A DNA stretch of 64,000 nucleotides from Dryas octopetala (Eukaryota > Streptophyta > Magnoliopsida > Rosales > Rosaceae): positions 9,641,304-9,705,303 of the forward strand of contig OY992836.1 in the NCBI GenBank assembly GCA_963921425.1. The letters are read 5' to 3'. The first letter of the stretch is position 1. Each line of letters opens with the position of its first letter. Position numbers and translations under genes: made by a program. Shown here one piece after another: positions 24,256 to 35,329 of this stretch. The notes beneath the pieces are model-generated. The model was not told the DNA's origin and searched no databases. It saw only the letters and a list, made by a program, of their open reading frames with translations.

Positions 24256-25141
24256 AGAGGTGGGTGTGAAACTGTGAATAGGCTCACCCATCTGATAATA
24301 GACAACAAATTTTAGAAACGTTGTCGTATGAGTATTCAGAGCGTTTTCTCAAATACCGTCGTATGTTCTCTCTCTCTCGCTTTCTCTGGTGCAGTCGTGT
24401 TCACGTACTCCACCACCGTTGAGACCAACCGCCGCTAACCACTACTCCCTCACTTAAACATTTCCATATTGAGCAATCTCACCCATCGTCCAAGTAGTGA
24501 TCAGGTATATCCTTCTCCACACATTTTACTGATTTGGGTTTCTTTCTCTCTCACTGTCCAAGTACCGATTTGGGTATCATCTTGCCTTGGGCTCTTGGGG
24601 TTTTTTTTTTTCTAGATGTGTATGAATTTTAGGTCTGACTAGTACTGTTTGATTTGGGTTAAGATACTTGTTTTTGTTTGGTCTTCTTGTCTCTTTGGTT
24701 CTGGAGAAGGTCTATATAATATAGTTGCCTTATTTCAGTAGGGGTATTAGAAAGTAATTGAAAGTTTGTTGGGCTTGCCATTTTCAATAGGTGGTTTATG
24801 TAGTTGCCTTATCTCAAAGCTATGAATTTTAACATTTTCATTTTGTCAAAAAATGGATGATTGATTCAGATTATTTTCATTTTTGTTGAGTCACTTTATG
24901 ACTCCACCATCTGCAGTGAGTTTTGTGACTTGCTGATGAATTTAATAGATTCCATCAACTGAGTATTCAATTATTGGAATATCTAAATAAAGAGAACATC
25001 TTATCATAGTTGACATCTTTCCATATCATGTTTAGACTATACTTGGATCGAAATTTCACTCAAAACAGTCTTATATTCCCGAACAAAAAAGTAAAATTCC
25101 AAATGTATCATTTAAACACTTCGAACGGTTCTGAAATTAAA

Positions 25142-25144
<3 letters not shown>

Positions 25145-25177
<33 letters not shown>
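25145..25177. repeat. (CT)n microsatellite
   Basis: 33 bp of CT within the CACTA-like element, upstream of the transposase remnant. Confidence 0.9.
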
Positions 25178-25179
<2 letters not shown>

Positions 25180-25266
25180 CCAAGATACGGTTTAGTTTAT
25201 CAAACTTTATGTAAATTTTAGTTTATCAACCTTTCTATGTTATAGAAAATAGTTTTCAATATAACC

Positions 25267-25417
25267 ATGGTGGACCTTAGTATGATAGGTCATAAATCTG
25301 ATGGATTTGTTTTAGCTAGTCAAGTGAAGCAGGTCTTTTATGTTGAAGACCCACTAGATTCCAGATGGTGAGAGTTACTTTTAACTCAGAATAGAGACTA
25401 TGATGACTACTCATGAT
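25267..25417 (+). pseudogene. CACTA transposase (TNPD-type) C-terminal fragment
   Basis: The frame reads MVDLSMIGHKSDGFVLASQV and then KQVFYVEDPLDSRW, a stop, and then LLLTQNRDYDDYS. The block FVLASQ-KQVFYVEDPLD-RW is the hallmark of the C-terminal DUF4216 part of En/Spm-type transposases. The stop inside it and the absence of the rest of the protein (Transposase_21, DUF4218) show that the element cannot make its own main transposase. Confidence 0.7.
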
Positions 25418-25707
25418 GTGCTAGGGGACACTATAGACCATATTCCTTCTACCACAGAAATGCCATCTGTTGATGCATTTGATGATATGTTGGGTGAGGT
25501 CGAGTCAACGTACATGCAAGATTATTGCATGGGAATTTAGATTGATTGTACCAAAAAGATGTCCTAGGGTTTTTTTTTTTTTCCCATGGGTCCTAGGGGT
25601 TTAATTATATGGTTTCATTATATTATTTTTGGTCAGTTGGTTGTTTTATTCGTACTGTAATTAAGAGAACCCTCTTTGTCAATCATAATGTAGAAAATGC
25701 CAGCCCC

Positions 25708-25785
25708 TTTTACATTAATCAAGTTTAGTAATAGATTTAAAAATACTTCTACATTAATCAAGTTTAGTAATAGATTTAAAAGGTA
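25708..25785. repeat. Tandem pair, period about 42 bp
   Basis: ACATTAATCAAGTTTAGTAA and its continuation occur twice in tandem at about 25710 and 25752. It lies in non-coding sequence between the transposase remnant and the Ulp1 gene. Confidence 0.65.
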
Positions 25786-26180
25786 AATATAGTAATTAAA
25801 TCGCGCTTTCCACCCACACGGGCCACACCATACTTTTTCTCTCCCTATTCTAACTTCCATCACACTGCACATGCATAGCATGTGTGTGATGCTTCTATTC
25901 TATTATTTTATTTTTTAAAATTAGAGTATCACTATGTATGGATTTATTTAAGCTGTTGTGTATGTACCAGTTTATTTGAGCCTCAGTCCAAAAAAAAAAA
26001 AAAGTGTATTTGAGCATACTTTAGTGGCACTTTGAATTTAGTTAATTCAAGCTGTTGTTATGTACCGAAATTTATTTAATTTCAGTCTATTTTAAGTACT
26101 TTCCCATGTATTTACAGTTTTGTGTTAAAGTGTTGTAATTAACTGATCAAAATGTTCTTTTTCTTAATAACTACACATGG

Positions 26181-29100
26181 ATGTACACATCAACCAGTGT
26201 TGATTTTTGGAGCTTGGAAAATTCAAGTATGTGTTCACCAAAACCCAAAGAGGCATCTATTTCAAAGGGGAGTAAGGACACTGCTACTACCTCAAGTGGG
26301 TTAAAGAGGAAACGTGGGAGGACAAGTATGGATCGCATTGAGTATCATAAAATTACAGGTAGGAAATTAGTAGTGGAGTATAATCCAAAGGGCGCTCCAT
26401 TTGGGAAGGTAGCAGCAGAGTTAGCTTCTTACATTGGGGTGTTGGCACGTACCACTGTCCCCATCATTGTTGAAAGCTGGCCTAAGGTGGAGAAGGATCT
26501 GAAAAATAATATCTGGGATTCCGTAAAGGTATGTATTTGACTTAAGCTTATGTTTTTCTATTGTATTGAACTCTCTTCTTCAATATCTAATATGCTCACT
26601 TCATGACTTTGTAGATGGCATTTGTCTTAGCCCCTGGAAGTAGAAAAATGGTGTTGTCATCTGCGGCCAATAAATGGAGGCAATTCAAGTCTGACTTAAC
26701 AAGAAAATATGTAATGCCATTCAAAGATCAGCCTGAAGCCTTAAAAAACCCTCCAGAAGAATATGATTTCATTGATCAACAGCATTGGCAACAATTCGTA
26801 AATGGCCGCTTATCCAAAGAGTTTCAGGTATGATGAGGGATTTTATTTTGTTCCTAGCTAGTTCCTTATTTGTTTTCCAGTGCATGATAGTAACTTCTTG
26901 AAAGAAAGAGGTCCACACTAGTCCCTTATTCATTTTAGTTTTCTACTTGTCTTCATTCTTTTTTCAGTTCTTGTGCATATTAAAAATTTAGAATGGCTTG
27001 TGAAGGAATAGGTCCACACTATGACACTAGTACTGCTAGATAGCTAGCTCTTCTTGCAGTGCATGATAGTAACTTGAATTGCCTCATGTATGTATTTGGT
27101 AATTTATCTTAGTTGTTGAGATAGTTAGCTCCTCTTTCATATTGCTGTTTTCTAGTGTTATTTTCTTTATATGCATCGTCATCATCATCTACATTAAAGG
27201 ATCAGAATGTAAGTGTTGAATTGCTCTTAAAATTACATAATTAGGCAGTCCCATATATGTAAATGTCATCATTCTAGAAGTTGTCTTTAGTACCAATTTA
27301 ACTTCTAATTGACTTCTTGAATACCTGCACTTATAACTTGTCCTTTTCTAGCCAGAAAGAATGACATGGCTTATTTGGAAATTTAAGAAAGAAAAAAATA
27401 AGAATTTTGCTCAAATTCGTAAATGTTGGCAAACATGAATGTATTTTTTGAAAAGTGGTGATTAGTTTTAGTTTGCATTGTATGTAGTACCTGTTAATTG
27501 CTCATTTGATGATATATTCCCATTTATGTTATATAATCTGGTAGGTGAAATTTTATTCTCAGAATTTGTAGTTATTATAATTTAATTTTTCATGGTACGT
27601 ATATCATCCCATTGCATCTCCTAATCTGTAACCTTATATGCCTATTGTAGAAACTCCACAAGGAACAGAAAGAGAGAAGGGCAAAGTTGCAGTATGCTCA
27701 TAGAATGTCACGAAAAGGATATGCAGGTTTGGAGGCAGAATTAGTAAGTTCATACAATTCCAGCATTTCCCAAATTAATATTTCCATTGACCAAGGTCTA
27801 ACCATACGTTTGATTTCATTAGAAAAAGAAAATGCCTGAAGATAAACTTGATCGGTCTCTCCTTTGGAAGAAAGGACGTGAGGGTAAAAAAGGGAATATT
27901 TCCCATGAGACCGTAGGGGAGCAGGCTGCAAAGATTGTAAGTATGCTACATCTTGAATAATGTATTGGCTATGATATTACTATAACTAAGAATGGTTCAT
28001 TTTGCATTTGTTTGTCGCAGGACCTTTTGATGGAACAGAAAAAAGAACGGGTTATTTCCACCTCTACGAGTAATGATGTTTTGACAATGGAGATGGGGGG
28101 TACTCCCAATCTTTCTGGTAGGGTTAACGATGTGTACTGGCTGTACTATGTGGACCAGAGGGGGCCATGGCCTCCACAAAGTTTTGAAACATTCTTGTAT
28201 TATATGTACATGTTAAAAGAATACTGTTGTTCACCAAAGAGAAAAAACCAAAACTTCCTTATATGAATATGCTGTCAAAGAAAAGGTTACTTATAATATA
28301 TCATTACTGGAGTCAAACGGTGGAAGAGATTCAACAAGTCATAAAAACTTCTTTATATTACATCATTATGAAAGTTAACTTCCTTTCCTGTATGGAATAT
28401 ATTTCACATTTTTAAATGATGATAGGCATTTGGTAATAGTTGATTAGAGATGGGTTAAAGATATCAATTTTTTCTTTACTAATATATATACTTGATACTT
28501 ATGATAGTTTCTAATACATAAATTAAATTATGAAATATTTCATTTGTATTGAAATGTGATTATAGTATAATTTATATAAAAAATAACTTAAATCTTCATA
28601 TATATATATTTTGTTTGGCCCCTACAAGAACATAGTCCTGATTCCGCCACCGAAGGTGTGGGAGGCTTTGACGAGCCAAATGTTTCACAGCCTCAATTGT
28701 TGGAGGGAGAAGCTGTGCTGGATGTGGTTAGGAAGATGATAGAGCAGGAGCGGACATGGTTTCAAGCCAAGATTACTGAGTTAGAGACCAGGATCAATGG
28801 TAATTGCCCAACCACACCTATCCCACTTCCAACTCCAGTTTCCAATCCTTCTGAGAAGGCCAACTGTTCTGGGAAGAAAAGAATTGTTGCAGAGAATAAC
28901 GAAATTGATTTGGAGGAATTGGCCGTTGTGGGTAAAAGAGACGCCATGAAGGTAAGAATTTAAAACATCATTTTAGTAGTTTGATTTGATAATAAGTATC
29001 ATATAGAATGTATGTACTGGGGCTGTTGGAAGGGTTCTTATCCCTTGACTTGGTGGCAAAGGATATATTTACAATGCGGTTTCTGTGTTCTGTTTTTCTA

Positions 29101-31789
29101 AGGGAAAACCATGCACATTGGTGTTGGGCTCCATGGATAACATGGTTACCCGTGGTACAATAATTGAAGTGGATGTGGCCAACCATACAGTCCATGGTGT
29201 TCCTTTGGGAGAGGGCAACATGCGTGTTGCTATTGATGTTGCCCTTGATGAAGCAGCAGTGCTTCCCATCCCAGTTGCAGGGGAATTAGTGACTGTTGGC
29301 CAAGCCATAGGCTCTCATGTGGCTTGGCAGAAAGGTCTTGTTAGGTTGACGGATGATGAGGTAAGGAACTCAAGATATAGTAGTTATAATATGCCACTGT
29401 CCAATGGTATTTCATTTATTATGTGCTTACCTTCAACACTCATCGTTTATTATTTTAGTTGGGTTATGATCTTGTTTTCTAATATCGCATAAATATTCAT
29501 TTTTGCTTGCCAAAACCGTAGGAACGTGGAAAGACTGCAGTTAAACCCCGAGATTCACCCAAACAAGATGTGAACCTGCCTAAGTCCCTCAAGCCCCTAT
29601 ACCGTTATGCAGAGCGTGCCATGATGGATGGTGAAACTATCAGTGTCCATATGGAGGAAGCAGTATTTGGTGTTGCCAAGACTGTACACATTTCACAAGA
29701 AGATGTCATGCATTTTATGGAAATGAAGGAAATCTCGGCCATGTGCATAACTGTGTACATGAGGTAAATACATAATGCTTATGATAGTTTATCAATTAAT
29801 CCAAATTATCAAATTATAATTTGCAAATTTCTGTTAATATCATTTTCATCATTAGTTGGTTATTTATTCTTATCTACTGTAGAATGGATGTGGTTGTTTT
29901 ATCTTTCTTTAGATGAGTTGGAAGGGATCAGTGCACTGCATGATATGCCATCAGGTTTTTTTAACTAATAAGTTTAACTATTATATGTGTATATATATAT
30001 ATATATATACATATATATTGGCATTGGTTTCATCTTTTTACTCTTTGGCATCTGGTCGATTTTGGACATGTACTTGAATGTATATGTCTGTATATATGAC
30101 TGTAAACGAAACATGGAATCCGATATTAGACCCACTAAATAAGTTACGATTTTTCTTTCAAAGGCACCTATATGATATGCTAAAGCAAGCAAACATGGTC
30201 AATTTGGTTGGTTTGACTGACCCGACAAGCATATCAATTGGGGTAGGCAATTCCGATCGATATTAGACCCACTAAATAAGTTACGATTTTTCTTTCAAAG
30301 GCACCTATATGATATGCTAAAGCAAGCAAACATGGTCAATTTGGTTGGTTTGACTGACCCGTCAAGCATATCAATTGGGGTAGGCAATTCCGATCGCAAT
30401 TCGCAAGTGCTAGCTGCCCGGATACAACAAACGTCTGCTGATCAAATCCTTCTGGTACCTTATAACTTTGGGTAAGTCTATCATTTTATACTTGATGCCA
30501 ACTGATCAAACATTTGACCATTTGGGTCAATATATCGCTAAATAATTCTTGTCCAATGTAGCTATCATTGGATGTTGACCATCATCAATGAAGACAAAGA
30601 CGTATGCTACTTCATGGACCCTCTTCGACGCTATTTCATGGACTCTCTTCGGCGGAGCATGCGCGAGGAAGAATGGAAATATGTCGTAAACAAGTAATTA
30701 AGTTGCTCTGATTCACTTATTATCTAAATATAATTATTATACGAATTCTGTTGGATTGTAACGTAAGTATCTTTTCTGTGCTGAAGTGCGATTAGACAGT
30801 TCAACGCTCAAATGGGTAGGGGACTCCGAAAGCCACCTGTATGGAAAGTACTAACAGTATGTTATTATTATCCATTTACTTAATAACAAATAAGATGTAT
30901 TGAAGGGATAAATAACAACTGTTATACTTATCGAATTCTTTGTAGGGTCCTAAACAACCATCAAATATGGAGTGTGGGTATTATGTGATGAGATACATGA
31001 AAGAAATCATAGAAGACAAAAACCTTTCCTTTGCAATGAAGGTACAGATAGCTGTTTAAATGTTTTCTGTTAGGTTGAATTGTACTGGTTTTACATGGTT
31101 GGGGTGCTTCTTTCCTTTGCAACGTTTCAGTTCTTTTTCTGTATTCTTAGCATTTCTTTTTGCATTGATCGGTGTACATCTTCTGCAGTGAATTGCAAGT
31201 CATTATGCTCTGTTGGTTGCCTTGCATTGGCATGTATAATCGTCATATTGTGAAAGGGTAGTCCTTACTCCTTTGTCTCATCCCTTTGCATCTCGTGCAG
31301 GGGTTGAACTAAACTTTCTTGTCCTTTTCCATATGTTCTGTTTGTGCGTCCTTTTGTTTTCACATGATTATTTTGTTTAAAAAGTATAGTTTTCATATGG
31401 TTTTAGACTGCTTGGTAAAGATCACCTGATGGGGATTAATTGTCCTATTAATTTTTTGCTGTAATTGTTCTGTTATGAGGCTGCTGTGACCATTTATTCA
31501 GAAGCATTTATATACAGCCACTACATGGTTTCGTTGTGTTGGATTTTAATGCTTTAGGTTGTTTTATTTGATACATACACATCCACGCACGGTGCGAACG
31601 TCTGCACTTGAATAAAATTTTATATATATACATATATATATATATATGTAACAAATTTGAGATTTGCATATTGATGAATGTTTTCTTAACTTGTTTTAGT
31701 GGAAAGGAAAGGAGTTAAATGCGTACACACAGACACAACTTGATGAGGTGCGGTGTGAGTGGACCGATTTTGTCATTGATTATATGTAG
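26181..31789 (+). CDS. CACTA-borne gene: Transposase_24 / DUF8039-like / Ulp1 protease
   Basis: Thirteen exons join without a stop to 739 residues: 26181-26528, 26615-26827, 27651-27743, 27823-27936, 28021-28117, 28656-28951, 29103-29360, 29522-29763, 30301-30471, 30562-30693, 30787-30856, 30946-31041 and 31700-31789. Nearly all donors fit GTAAG/GTATG-type consensus. Residues about 60-190 resemble the plant transposase (Ptta/En/Spm, Transposase_24) domain, for example NKWRQFKSDLTRKYVMP. The fourth quarter of exons (GKPCTLVLG... GHVAWQ-like) resembles DUF8039. The C-terminus is a Ulp1/SENP-type cysteine protease with the usual order YHW (His613), FMDPL (Asp630), Gln682 and ECGYYVMRYM (Cys688). 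Plant transposons commonly carry such proteases; their substrate is unknown. Oddities: a 137-bp tandem duplication forces use of the second acceptor for exon 9, a 24-bp in-frame repeat duplicates the Asp motif, and exons 5 and 6 are separated by inserted DNA. It could be a transposon gene still near-intact or a domesticated one. Confidence 0.75.
28118..28655. mobile_element. Insertion between exons 5 and 6 of the Ulp1 gene
   Basis: Related proteins usually continue SGRV-RGVGG without a break. Here SGRV (about 28114-28128) and GVGG (from 28656) are about 0.53 kb apart. The right end, GATTCCGCCACCG preceded by GGCCCCTACAAGAACATAGT, is like the common plant element ending CTGGCTCCGCCACTG. The left end, with AGAGGGGGCCATGG, is a poor inverted match. 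A donor (TCTG|GTAGGG) and an acceptor (CGAAG|GT) would remove it in frame. Confidence 0.5.
30121..30394 (+). repeat. 137-bp tandem duplication across an intron-exon border
   Basis: Bases 30121-30257 and 30258-30394 are almost identical (I see one A/T difference, GACAAGC versus GTCAAGC). Each copy contains the end of the intron, the acceptor TTTCTTTCAAAG and the first part of exon 9 of the Ulp1 gene. Because 137 is not a multiple of three, reading from the first copy meets a TAG at its junction; only the second acceptor gives an open frame. Confidence 0.92.
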
Positions 31790-33130
31790 CCTACCAACCA
31801 ACTGGAAATGATATATCTGCCGGGAGAATGCACTTTGTATGTATTCTATTTCAGTGACAATTCTACTAATTTGGAAATGAACAAATATTTCACTTTTTGT
31901 GGAGGGTTAGGGATTTGCCCCTAAATTTTGTGGGATGTATATAGAAATACTTTTTGAACTATTTGTGATATGTAAATCCCTCATATTATCAATGGCAATT
32001 TAGTACTTCTTCGGATGTGGACAATTGTAGCAATTTTATGGGATGTAGTACCCTTTTGAACAGTGTTGTTTTGTACATGATGGAAATGCTGAGTTTGTGC
32101 TACTGAACAAATACAAGATGAGTACCATTCATTTTGGCCAATTATGGGGATAGTTAAATCAGGAAATTCTTCTACAATTCTTACTATTATTGCTGTCTAA
32201 CTGCGATGTCTATTTATTAATCAAATGACACATTTCCAAAAACATTTAATTTCAAGAAATGTTATTTACTACAATATTTAGTTATTTACATAAAATATGC
32301 TGTGTTAAAATGTAATGGACAACGGTACTTCTAAGGCAATGTCCAGTATAGCCATGATCTTGGTTTCTACCAAAAGCGTTGTCTATATAGGCAGTTTATA
32401 ACTAAAACTATAAAATACCATAATCTAATGTTCAATTAAGGATTTTCATTTAAAAGACGTCTGCGGATGTGTCATGCAACGATAAATTAATAATATATCA
32501 TTGTTTTCTAATAGATCCTGGCCAAAAAATTGTTATTCTAATAGATATGATAAGAGCAGTGTAAATGTACCGTTGTTTGTTTATGATACTCAACGATTTT
32601 TACCCTTTGTCTACTTACATTTCTTTGTAGTGATAATTTACATCTTTGCACTGGCAACATGAGCTGTTCTCTCTGACCAAACATTTACTTAGAAGAAAAT
32701 AGAATAACTACAAAACAATTCCTTCATCACCCTCTGATTATAAAATACTAATTTTTAAGACACCAACAAAAGATTCAGCTTTTGATGCCAAACTACAAGA
32801 ACAAATTGGAAGGCTTCTTGTGCTATTGATCCATCAGCAATGAACTAGATCTAGATATGTGCATACTATATCACTCTATAGCTTGTGTAGTTGATCATGC
32901 TATATTGTTACAGCTAGACAGCATTTGTTATTACACAAAATTTTATGAGCCATGGGGCCAAGGCCTATAAAATCATACAATCAGCTGCATAATATACCAT
33001 CAAATTGTGACAAGTAATTGCTGCAATTCTTTCAATTTTATGAGCCTTTATTGTGTCATGCCTATCTTGAATGACAAAACTATTTTCTTCCATAGTTATT
33101 TTAATGGTGTTGCATTTTGTGCTTTACCAT

Positions 33131-33134
<4 letters not shown>

Positions 33135-33181
<47 letters not shown>
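33135..33181. repeat. (TC)n microsatellite, 47 bp
   Basis: An uninterrupted TC run; the serine/leucine open frame across it is an artefact. Confidence 0.95.
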
Positions 33182-33182
<1 letters not shown>

Positions 33183-33363
33183 ATGTTACAGTGCTTGCAA
33201 AATCTCTTTCAATCACATTCATATATACTTATCTAGAGTCCCCAATATTTTCAAAGTGCAGCAACTGACATTCTTCCGTAGTTTTTTCATGTCAAATCAT
33301 CTTTTGAAATGTACAAAAAATCTGAACTATTATTGGGTAAATTATTTACCCAAATCCAAACAA

Positions 33364-33520
33364 CTCCTTGACAAACACAAGCTTAATTAAGCTTCTGCTT
33401 CTGCCATACGTGCTTGGTACATTTCTTGGAGTCATCATTTTTGTATGAATAGATAATGAAGACAACTTCAAGAGCACTTTAGCTGCTTGATTTGGGCAAA
33501 GGCATAAATAACTTAGGTGG
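33364..33520. repeat. Direct-repeat partner of 22374-22530
   Basis: Same orientation as the 22.4-kb copy. It contains TTGACAAACACAAGCTT, CATCATTTTTGTATGAATA and TTTAGCTGCTTGATT. Confidence 0.65.
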
Positions 33521-34018
33521 CTCTGTTTATAATCTACCAGTTCTGTTTTCATACTCTACCATCCACTTTGGCACATAACTTGCAACTAATTCATCTCTTC
33601 TTAACTGTAACCTTCTTTCTCTTGGGCAGACAATAGCTACCAAACAATTCCTTCACCTCTGAATGTAAAATGCCAAGTCCACAACACACCAATCAAAAAT
33701 TTCAGTTTTTGATGCCTAACTAGATATATGCATACTGCATCACCATATACTATGTGGTTACTCATGCTACATTGAGACAAACAGTCAGTTACCTTATATA
33801 TATATGTGTGTGTGTGTGTGCATATATAGAGTTGTGACAAGTTGCTAGAGCTAGACTACATTTCTGACATAAAATTTTATGAGCCATGGGGCCAATTAAG
33901 GCCAGGAAAAACAAACAATCAGCATATAAGATTTGTTGAGTCTTCAAAGCTATTTGAACACTTTTTTCAAATGTTGGAACGCTCAAACAAAATTTTGTGT
34001 TTCTGCATTGCGCCTATG

Positions 34019-35320
34019 GAAGGAATAAAATTTCGAGTTTCGAGGAAATTTCGAAGATTTTTAAATTTCGACAGAAATTAGACGGAAATTGCTATCAAAA
34101 TACGGAAATTTTGAATGAAACTTTACCATATGTTTATTTAACATATTATCTACTACATTGATAAAAAAACATTGAAGAAACCAAATTATATAGTAGGTTT
34201 CATGTTATATAAGATGAATATAATGCGCGCTGTAGGCAAATACTGTTAAAAAAATAGTTCACTAATTAATAATTACATAAATTTGATTGAACAAACACCT
34301 CAGAGCTTGTGTAATTTATTTTTCAGTTTTTCATAAATGAAAAGAACTTTTCAGAGCTTTGAATTGTTGTTGTTTGTGCTTGTTTGAAGTTGTTCCATTA
34401 TTACTTTCATTGGAAATTTCAAGGACGAAATTCTTTGAAGGGGGATAGATTGTAAGACCCTTTGAAGGAGGGTAGATTGTGAGACCCCGTATTTTTTCAA
34501 GTTTTATTTTGAAATATTTTAAAAATTTATTTGAGAAATAAAATATTTTAGATTAATTTTATAATTTTGTTTTAAATTAGTTTGACTCGTTTTTTGACTT
34601 TTTGAACTATTGGTCTTTTGACTTCGATTTGTGGCTTGTTGGAAAGGTTTCGAACACACAAACATGTGAACGCAAACTGTGCATCAATCGAATCTACGGT
34701 TTGAGAGATATAAGTATTTGAAATGATGAACATTTTTATAAATTTATAAACATAAATTTTAAAAACCCAAAATCAAATTTTTTATGTTAATTTCTCTCTC
34801 CACATTATTATTCACGCAACCCACTACCCACCTGATCTCATTCTCTCTTCTCTCTCCTCCCTTTTTTTTTTCCTTCTCCTTTTTCTTTCTTTGTTTTTTC
34901 TTCTTCCTTTCTCTCATTTCCTCCTTCAATAACTCCATCCCCCTCTGTGCCGACCACCAGCCCACCAGTCCAGCCTCTCTCTCTCTCTCTCTTTCTATCT
35001 CTCTCTCAGTATCGCCATCCCCTTACCTGCGCTGACCAACATCCCACCCTCATCTCTTTCTCCCTGCTCTCACCCCCTGCCGCTGAAACCCACCAAAACC
35101 CAGCCTCTTCTCTCTTCCTCCACATCTTCAGCTCCCCCCAAATCACAGCCTCCCCAAAACCCAGCCTCCTCAAAACCTAGAAATCCCACCCAACCGAAAA
35201 CTTCGTCGAAATTATCGAAATTTCGGCGAAATTCAGACGAAATTTTGTTGGTTTAGTGTTAAAATTTTCATACTTCAAAAAATCGAAAATTTCGTCGAAA
35301 TTTTCAAAATTTAAATCCTT
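34019..35320. mobile_element. MULE-type element with 9-bp target duplication
   Basis: The left tip is GAAGGAATAAAATTTCG. The right tip read inward is AAGGATTTAAATTTTGAAA, and both continue into repeated GAAATTTCG phrases. The flanks are GCGCCTATG (34010-34018) and GCACCTATG (35321-35329), a 9-bp duplication with one mismatch that points to the Mutator superfamily. The left arm is about 240 bp and recurs inverted at 23640-23891. The interior holds a Ty3/gypsy retrotransposon fragment rather than a transposase, so it is non-autonomous or has been invaded. Confidence 0.7.
34418..35190 (+). pseudogene. Ty3/gypsy 3' end: polypurine tract and partial LTR
   Basis: The sequence AAGGACGAAATTCTTTGAAG followed by GGGGATAGATTGT and then TGTGAGACCCCG is the usual junction of pol end, polypurine tract and 3' LTR start in plant gypsy elements. 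The junction is itself duplicated in tandem (about 34434-34459 and 34462-34487). The LTR would begin at 34478. Its downstream part is CT-rich with proline-codon-rich open frames of no meaning. No LTR end or upstream pol is present. Confidence 0.6.
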
Positions 35321-35329
35321 GCACCTATG

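Larger units (their letters stand above)
24290..32632 (+). mobile_element. Decayed CACTA (En/Spm) element carrying a Ulp1 gene
   Basis: The right tip reads TTCTTTGTAGTG (32621-32632), the inverse of the CACTA-type start CACTACAAAGAA. Subterminal DNA at both sides carries AACG/CGTTG-containing phrases in opposite orientation: GACAACAAATTTTAG and AACGTTGTC near 24300-24330 on the left, and GGACAACGG, AGCGTTGTC and ACCGTTG at 32318-32575 on the right. No CACTA tip is present at the left, so the left boundary is approximate and probably truncated. Inside are a remnant of the TNPD-type transposase C-terminus (25267-25417) and a well-preserved second gene (26181-31789). That gene order is usual for plant CACTA elements. 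Confidence 0.65.
32704..33906. repeat. Diverged direct repeat pair just outside the CACTA element
   Basis: A stretch of about 270 bp at about 32704-32975 is repeated at about 33631-33906. Shared phrases include AAACAATTCCTTCA, TTTTGATGCC, ATATGTGCATACT / ATATATGCATACT and AAAATTTTATGAGCCATGGGG. The copies have many small indels, and the second contains a TG microsatellite at about 33806-33820. Confidence 0.65.

Noticed and set aside
34784..35180. Ser/Pro-rich open frames
   Set aside because: They arise from CT-rich LTR sequence, with no family resemblance and no splice context.
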